The notes under the pieces: model-generated | What the model saw: only the letters and a program-made list of their open reading frames with translations | What the model was told of the DNA's origin: nothing | The model's database searches: none | Made by a program: the position numbers and the translations under genes | Origin: JALZEG01 sp046263255 | GTDB taxonomy: Bacteria; Actinomycetota; CADDZG01; WHSQ01 | Length of the DNA: 64,000 nt | Assembly: GCA_046263255.1 (NCBI GenBank) | Contig: JBHELD010000015.1 | Span: forward strand, 1-64,000 | Reading direction: 5' to 3' | Part shown: positions 59,057 through 64,000 of the stretch, one piece after another | How positions within the stretch are numbered: the first letter of the stretch is position 1 | Layout of the letters: every line of letters begins with the position of its first letter

Positions 59057-59710
59057 GTGGCTGGTGCGGTCTTGATGGCCGTCGTGATCCTCGTCCTGGC
59101 GGGAGTCACCGCGTACCTCGTCGGCACGCTCGTCCGCAGCATCCAGAACGAGAAGAAGACGAGCATGAAGCTGTGGAAGAACTTCGGCCTCAGCCTCGGG
59201 TTCTGCGTCTTGTTCTTCGTCAGCTGGGCCGCGCAGGGGGTCGCGGAGTGGCAGAGCTTCACTGACGAGCAGAGGACGCACGGCGAGACGCCCGAGGTCG
59301 GGGACTTCGTCGCGCAGTTCTCGCGCGCCACGCTCGAGAACTGGCAGTCGGAGTTCCTCCAGCTGTTCTCGTTCACCGTCATGGCGGCGGTCCTCATCCA
59401 CAAGGGCAGCGCCGAGTCGCGCGACTCCGACGACGGGATCCAGGCATCCCTGAAGAGGATCGAGGACAAGCTCGGGACGGAGCCGACGATGCGCGACGAG
59501 CCGTTACGAGAGGGTAGGGACCTCCACGTGGTCCCGGACGGCTTCGAGGGTTGGGCGCTGAAGGACGAGGGCTCGACGGAGCCCGAGGGCTACTACGACA
59601 AGCAGGAGGAAGCCATCAGCGCGGGGCGCGAGCTCGCTCGCAAGAACGGCGTCAAGCTGTACGTGCACGGCGAGGACGGCCTCGTGCGCACGCAGACAGG
59701 GTCGAGCTGA
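59057..59710 (+). CDS. DUF6766-like membrane domain fused to DUF2188 domain
   Basis: A 217-residue protein. GTG 59057 follows AGGAGG. Residues 1-25 and ~45-60 are membrane segments (VLMAVVILVLAGVTAYLVG; SLGFCVLFFVSWAAQGVAEW). EWQSFTDEQRTHGETPEVGD and ENWQSEFLQLFSFTVMAAVL match the DUF6766 pattern. The C-terminal ~65 residues (LHVVPDGFEGWALKDEGS, AGRELARKNGVKLYVHGEDG) are a DUF2188 domain. Both families often occur in stress-related contexts but have no defined activity; the fusion suggests a membrane-tethered DUF2188 module. Confidence 0.83.
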   Translation: MAGAVLMAVVILVLAGVTAYLVGTLVRSIQNEKKTSMKLWKNFGLSLGFCVLFFVSWAAQGVAEWQSFTDEQRTHGETPEVGDFVAQFSRATLENWQSEFLQLFSFTVMAAVLIHKGSAESRDSDDGIQASLKRIEDKLGTEPTMRDEPLREGRDLHVVPDGFEGWALKDEGSTEPEGYYDKQEEAISAGRELARKNGVKLYVHGEDGLVRTQTGSS

Positions 59711-59774
59711 GCGGGTCGTTCACCGCGCCCGGCGGCTTCGGTTCGGCCTCTCGCCCTGCTCGCCGGCCGGCAGG

Positions 59775-60773
59775 TCAGTACTTCGACGAGAACTTCTTCA
59801 GCTTCTCCATCCGGTGGAGCGCCTCGATCAGCCGGACCGTGCCGGAGCGGGACCGCATGACGATCGACTGGGTGATCGCGGAGCCGTCCCGGTAGCGGAC
59901 GCCGTTCACGAGGTCGCCGTCGGTGACGCCGGTCGCGGCGAAGAAGACGTCCTCGCCCGAGACGAGGTCGTCGGTAGCGAGGACCTGGTCGAGGTCGTAT
60001 CCCGCCTGCACCGCGGCGTCACGCTCCTGCTCGTTGCGCGGCCAGAGGCGTCCCTGGATCACGCCGCCGAGGCACTTGATGGCGGACGCGGCGATCACGC
60101 CCTCGGGCGTCCCGCCGGTCCCCATCAGCAGGTCGACGCCGGTGCCGGGCCGCGCCGCCGAGATAGCGCCGGCGACGTCGCCGTCGGTGATGAACTTGAT
60201 CCGCGCGCCGGCCTCCCGCACCTCCTTGACGAGCTGCTCGTGGCGCGAGCGGTCGAGGATCGTGACGGTGACGTCCGATACGTCGGCCCGCTTCGCCTTG
60301 GCGACGCGCGCGATGTTCTCCGCGACCGGAGCCTCGAGGTCGACGACGGCGGCCGCCTCCTCGCCCGCGGCGATCTTCTCCATGTACACGCACGGCCCGG
60401 GGTCGAACATCGTCCCGCGCTCCGCGAGCGCGACGACCGAGAGGGCTCCGTTCATCCCCTTCGAGGTGAGCGTGGTGCCGTCGATCGGGTCGACCGCGAT
60501 GTCGACGACCGGAGGCTCGCCGTTGCCGATCCGCTCGCCGTTGTAGAGCATCGGCGCGTTGTCCTTCTCGCCCTCGCCGATCACTACGACGCCGTCCATC
60601 GGAACGGTGTCCATCAGCAGCCGCATCGCGTCGACCGCCGCCTGGTCGGCCGCCTCCTTGTCTCCGCGGCCCATCCAGCGCGCCGCGGAGAGAGCGGCCG
60701 CCTCGGTGACCCTCACGAGCTCGAGAGCCAGGTTCCTGTCGGGGGCCTCGCCACCGTTGGCGGCTTGAGCCAT
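59775..60773 (-). CDS. glpX: Class II fructose-1,6-bisphosphatase
   Basis: A 332-residue GlpX enzyme for gluconeogenesis. MGRGDKEAADQAAVDAMR, GVVVIGEGEKDNAPMLYNGE, VDIAVDPIDGTTLTSKG with the metal-binding DPIDGTT, and DLLMGTGGTPEGVIAASAIK are present. ATG 60773 has AGGAGGAGC upstream. It is divergent from the topoisomerase gene with starts 57 nt apart, so their promoters overlap. Actinobacteria usually rely on this class rather than class I. Confidence 0.97.
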   Translation of the reverse strand: MAQAANGGEAPDRNLALELVRVTEAAALSAARWMGRGDKEAADQAAVDAMRLLMDTVPMDGVVVIGEGEKDNAPMLYNGERIGNGEPPVVDIAVDPIDGTTLTSKGMNGALSVVALAERGTMFDPGPCVYMEKIAAGEEAAAVVDLEAPVAENIARVAKAKRADVSDVTVTILDRSRHEQLVKEVREAGARIKFITDGDVAGAISAARPGTGVDLLMGTGGTPEGVIAASAIKCLGGVIQGRLWPRNEQERDAAVQAGYDLDQVLATDDLVSGEDVFFAATGVTDGDLVNGVRYRDGSAITQSIVMRSRSGTVRLIEALHRMEKLKKFSSKY

Positions 60774-60829
60774 GCGCTCCTCCTAGGAAGAATTGGTTGG
60801 GGTCCGAGACTAACGGGAAGCATCCGAGG

Positions 60830-61879
60830 GTGCCGCGACTGAGAAGAGTCGACTGCTCCGGCTCCGGATACGCGAGACGGCGCCGGGGCAAGGGATTCGA
60901 ATACCTGGACGAGAACGGGCAGCGGATCCGCGATCCCGAGACGCTGTCGCGCATACGCAACCTGGTGATCCCGCCGGCATGGAGGGACGTGTGGATCTGC
61001 CCGCTGCCGAACGGCCACATCCAGGCGATCGGCACGGACGCGGCCGGACGAAAGCAGTACCTGTACCACGAGGACTGGCGGCGTCGCAGGGACGCGGAGA
61101 AGTTCGAGCACATGCTCGACTTCGCCGCCGCGTTGCCTGCGATGCGCGACCGTTGCAGCGCCGACCTCGCGCTGAGGGGCTATCCGCGCGAGCGCGTGCT
61201 CGCCTGCGCGGTGAGGCTGCTCGACCGCGGTTTCTTCCGGATCGGGACCGAGGACTACGCGGAGCAGAACCAGACGTACGGCCTCGCGACGATGCAGAAG
61301 CGGCACGTCACGGTCGAGGACCGGACGATCACGTTCGACTACCCGGCGAAGAGCGGCAAGCAGCGGATCCAGTCGCTGGCCGACCCGGACGTGCTCGAGG
61401 TCGTCAAGGGGCTGAAGCGGCGGCGGTCGGGGGGCCCGGAGCTGCTCGCCTACAAGGAGAACGGAGCGTGGGTGGACGTGAGGTCCTCGGACATCAACGA
61501 CTACGTCAAGGGCATAACCGGCGGCGACTTCACGGCGAAGGACTTCCGGACGTGGAGCGCGACCGTCCTTGCCGCGGTCGCTCTGGCGGTGTCGGGCGAG
61601 GCCGCGAAGTCGCACACGGCCCGCAAGCGCGCGCTGTCGCGGGCCGTCCAGGAGGTCGCCCACTACCTCGGCAACACCGCCGCGGTCTGCCGCGCGTCGT
61701 ATATCGACCCGCGCGTGTTCGACCGCTACCGGTCGGGCTGGACGATCAGCGGCGCGCTGGAGCAGCTCGGAGAGGGCCGCGACTTCGGGGAGCCGGCGAT
61801 GCAGGGGCCGATAGAGGCCGCGGTGCTGGACCTGCTGCGCGACGACAGGGAGTCGGCGGCGCTGGAGAAGATCGCCTAA
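60830..61879 (+). CDS. DNA topoisomerase IB
   Basis: A 349-residue poxvirus/bacterial-type topoisomerase IB relaxing supercoils through a 3'-phosphotyrosyl link. FEYLDENGQRIRDPETLSRI and VIPPAWRDVWICPLPNGHIQ form the N-terminal cap, KQYLYHEDWRRRRDAEKF and RIGTEDYAEQNQTYGLATMQ follow, DFTAKDFRTWSATVLAAVAL holds core residues, and the catalytic Tyr is in CRASYIDPRVFDRYRSGW. GTG 60830 gives the standard PRLRRVDCS start; TTG 60797 with AGGAAG upstream is an alternative. Confidence 0.95.
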   Translation: MPRLRRVDCSGSGYARRRRGKGFEYLDENGQRIRDPETLSRIRNLVIPPAWRDVWICPLPNGHIQAIGTDAAGRKQYLYHEDWRRRRDAEKFEHMLDFAAALPAMRDRCSADLALRGYPRERVLACAVRLLDRGFFRIGTEDYAEQNQTYGLATMQKRHVTVEDRTITFDYPAKSGKQRIQSLADPDVLEVVKGLKRRRSGGPELLAYKENGAWVDVRSSDINDYVKGITGGDFTAKDFRTWSATVLAAVALAVSGEAAKSHTARKRALSRAVQEVAHYLGNTAAVCRASYIDPRVFDRYRSGWTISGALEQLGEGRDFGEPAMQGPIEAAVLDLLRDDRESAALEKIA

Positions 61880-61898
61880 CGCTCGACGCGACGCCCCG

Positions 61899-63344
61899 CT
61901 AGCAGGTCGGCAGCGGGTACAGGCAGCGCGTCTCGCGGACCTTGTCGGGCTTCGCCAGCATCTTGTCGCCCGCCGTCTGCTTCACGAAGATCGGGTTCGC
62001 CACCGGCTTCGGCCCCCCCGTGGGGCTCGGCAGCGTCGTGTCGCCCGAGACGATGAAGAGGTTTCCCTTGTGGTCGAAGTTGATCGTGAAGAAGTCGCCG
62101 AGCCGCCGGTCGCCGCCCTCGAAGCTGGGGTTCGCGTTGCACGCGGTCCCGCTCAGGCAGATCTTGCCCTTGTGGATCGGGCGCCCGGTCGCGTCGGCGA
62201 CCTCGAACTGCGGCGGGACGAACCGCGTCGACCCGTCGGAGCACTTCACGTACGACCCGTGCCCGTTCATCGTGTAGGCGACGAACGCCCGGAACTGGTC
62301 GGGCTTGCCGGCGAGCGTCTGGTACCACGTGATCGCCACGCGACCGTCGTCACCGGCGATGATCCACGGCCACAGCGCGTCACCCTTCGGGGTCGGGATC
62401 TCGATCGGGCGCGGCGCCCACTCCTTCGTCTGACGGTTGAAGTAGTTGAACGTCACGGAGCCGTTCGGCGTCGTGTCGTTCGACCCCGAGTAGCCGCCGG
62501 CGTTCGCCGCGTACACCCATCCCTTGCGGTCCGCGGCGACGGCGCCGAAGAACTGCGTCGACTCGCCGAGCGCCGCGGGATAGCTCTTCCAGGTCTGGCC
62601 GTCGTCGTTCGAGATCGAGACGCCGCCCTCGTCCAGGGGGCCGAGCAGGCCCGTCTTCGGGTTGAGGGGGTCCGAGATCATCTTGCTGTCGGGGCCGACC
62701 TCACCCGCCTGTCCGACGAGCAAGAACGTGAGGCCGCCGTCGGTCGACCTCCACAGGGACTTCGGCAGGTTCACGTAGAGGAAGACCTCGTCCTCTTCCT
62801 GACCGGTCACCCACGGCCGGTCACCCGAGGCGGCGACGGGGTTGGCCGTCGGCCACGACTGGCCGTCGTCGGGGCTGGCGAAGACCGAGACGTTCGCGAG
62901 GTCGATCTCGACGTTGTAGATCTTGCCGCCGGCGTCCATCGTGAGGTCGGGGTCGGAGAAGCCGGTCGAGGTCGGGCTGTGCGGGCCGGCCGGGGCGCCT
63001 GCGAGGCCGACGTAGGTCCACGTCTTCCCCCCGTCGGTCGAGCGCCAGTTCAGCGTCTGGTTGTAGTAGCTGCCGGCGAAGTCCCCGGCGCCCGGAAGGG
63101 CCTGCGGGTCCTTGTAGATGTGGGTCGTGCCCGCGTGCGCCGAGACGATGATCGAGCCGTCCTCTGCGACGATGCTGACGGGCTCGCCCCCTGCGCGGGC
63201 CTTGTCGATGAAGGTCGGCTTGCCGAACTTCAGCGGCGCCGGCTTCATCGACGGGCACCCGACCGGGGCCGAGACGGCGGACACCCCGAGCGGAAGCAGG
63301 CTTGCCAGCAGGGCGGGGATCAGCAGCAGCTTGGTTCGGCGCAT
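61899..63344 (-). CDS. Secreted BNR/Asp-box (sialidase-like) protein
   Basis: A 481-residue exported protein. ATG 63344 (or GTG 63347) opens a signal peptide (LLLIPALLASLLPLGVSAVS). At least four Asp boxes are visible: STDGGKTW, SPDDGQSW, STDGGLTF and SNDDGQTW, spaced along a six-bladed propeller typical of sialidases and related exo-acting enzymes. Catalytic Arg and Tyr of true sialidases were not identified, so it may be non-enzymatic. The mature N- and C-termini each hold Cys residues (VGCPSM; RCLYPLPTC) that could be bonded. It is divergent from the edge gene. Confidence 0.87.
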   Translation of the reverse strand: MRRTKLLLIPALLASLLPLGVSAVSAPVGCPSMKPAPLKFGKPTFIDKARAGGEPVSIVAEDGSIIVSAHAGTTHIYKDPQALPGAGDFAGSYYNQTLNWRSTDGGKTWTYVGLAGAPAGPHSPTSTGFSDPDLTMDAGGKIYNVEIDLANVSVFASPDDGQSWPTANPVAASGDRPWVTGQEEDEVFLYVNLPKSLWRSTDGGLTFLLVGQAGEVGPDSKMISDPLNPKTGLLGPLDEGGVSISNDDGQTWKSYPAALGESTQFFGAVAADRKGWVYAANAGGYSGSNDTTPNGSVTFNYFNRQTKEWAPRPIEIPTPKGDALWPWIIAGDDGRVAITWYQTLAGKPDQFRAFVAYTMNGHGSYVKCSDGSTRFVPPQFEVADATGRPIHKGKICLSGTACNANPSFEGGDRRLGDFFTINFDHKGNLFIVSGDTTLPSPTGGPKPVANPIFVKQTAGDKMLAKPDKVRETRCLYPLPTC

Positions 63345-63491
63345 CACGCGGGCTCCCGGTCTAGGAATGGTCGTACGGGGAGATTCGTCCCCCTGGGCCC
63401 GTTTCCTCCCGCCGGGTCTCCCCCGCGAGGGGAGCGCACGCCCCCCGGCCCGGGGGTTCAGAGAGACCGCCCGGCCGTCCGATAGGAGAGG

Positions 63492-64000
63492 GTGAACAAG
63501 ACGCTTCGGGCGCTGGTCGCCCTGCTTGCCCTGCTCGGATCGCTGTCGGGCTCCCCTGCCCGCGCGGCGCTGAAGCGAGCCCCCGAGTGGGTCGTTCCGG
63601 CCGCCCGATACCTCGTCTCGCAGGGGGCCATCGAGGCGGCGGACTTCCGGCCGAACCAGCCGATGCCGCGCCGTGCCTTCAAGACGGTCATGGCTCGCAC
63701 GTTCGGCGGCGGCTTCGTCCGGACCAAGGGATACGTCACCGCGGCGGAGGTGTCGGCCGCTCTCGTCCGCGCGCTCGGGAAGTCGCCGATCGCGTCGCGC
63801 CTGCGCGCCGCCTCGTCGCCCGACGGGTGGAAGCCCCGGGTCGACCGTTGGTTCGGCTCGGAGATCGTCTCGCGGGAGATGGGGCTGCGGCGTGACCGCG
63901 CCGCGACCGAGGAGGCCCGGGAGGCCTCGGCGGGCGAGCCGATGAGCCAGGCCGACGTCGTCTACGCGGTGTGGAAGGCGAAGACGTCGCCGTCGACGTG
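63492..64000 (+). CDS. Exported protein with SLH-like repeats (3' partial)
   Basis: The gene begins at GTG 63492 with GGAGAG just upstream and runs off the right edge; 169 residues are visible. The signal peptide is LRALVALLALLGSLSGSPAR. The mature part has AARYLVSQGAIEAADFRPNQ then PMPRRAFKTVMARTFGGGF, resembling an S-layer homology repeat, and a second set with VTAAEVSAALVRALGKSP and GEPMSQADVVYAVWKAKT. Such SLH-like fronts commonly lead to a cell-wall peptidase domain in deep actinobacteria, but that part is outside the window. Confidence 0.72.
   Translation, partial: MNKTLRALVALLALLGSLSGSPARAALKRAPEWVVPAARYLVSQGAIEAADFRPNQPMPRRAFKTVMARTFGGGFVRTKGYVTAAEVSAALVRALGKSPIASRLRAASSPDGWKPRVDRWFGSEIVSREMGLRRDRAATEEAREASAGEPMSQADVVYAVWKAKTSPST

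Overview
The window is very GC-rich and densely coded, with many GTG and a few TTG starts, 4-nt GTGA/ATGA overlaps and genes on both strands. The gene set points to a free-living actinobacterium: a clustered arg operon, MurJ, Ku plus an ATP-dependent ligase, class II FBPase, topoisomerase IB, and a right-edge protein with SLH-like repeats. The style resembles Thermoleophilia-type or other deep actinobacterial genomes, but that placement is inference. No tRNA, rRNA, CRISPR array or insertion sequence was seen.

Left third (1-19.9 kb) is accessory in character. It opens with a tyrosinase carrying almost identical 177-bp tandem repeats. A separately encoded polyphenol-oxidase C-terminal-like domain and a DUF2182 membrane protein follow. 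Next come a lysozyme-like protein, a decayed hemopexin repeat and an intact hemopexin-repeat/NlpC-like protein. After convergent ligB come a secreted TolB-like propeller protein and a 49-aa RiPP-like peptide (double-Gly leader, TTxxxxEE motif) with its own promoter. A minus-strand operon then encodes two giant proteins of unknown function (about 1300 and 1581 aa), a 91-aa protein and two retropepsin-like aspartic protease domains. A broken subtilase fragment with Cys-rich repeats follows.

Middle (19.9-45 kb) is mostly housekeeping. It holds an FAD-linked oxidase, a subtilase, argCJBDRGH (no argF), tag, msrA, a UBP zinc finger, a frameshifted 5'-3' exonuclease, a GNAT enzyme, an ABC-2 exporter, a CADD/TenA-like diiron protein and a phosphoesterase. 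Two DUF3048 proteins, a phosphodiester glycosidase, a sulfotransferase and murJ follow.

Right third (45-64 kb) has rpiB, an HD-GYP regulator whose only plausible start is ATC, an acyl-CoA dehydrogenase, and a tight five-gene operon (ABC-2 ATPase, permease, two alpha/beta hydrolases, ATP-grasp ligase). It continues with an RHS-repeat protein with a tiny downstream membrane protein, an RTX-type secreted protein, ku, a DUF6766-DUF2188 fusion, glpX, topoisomerase IB, a sialidase-like BNR protein and the edge gene.

Several genes differ from an intact reading frame by one base (near 18875, 19634, 32156 and 57906). Either the sequence carries small indel errors or these genes are really broken, so each is flagged. 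The best candidates for something undescribed are the giant-protein/retropepsin operon, the orphan RiPP-like peptide, the ABC/esterase/ATP-grasp operon, and the tyrosinase-split-domain locus.
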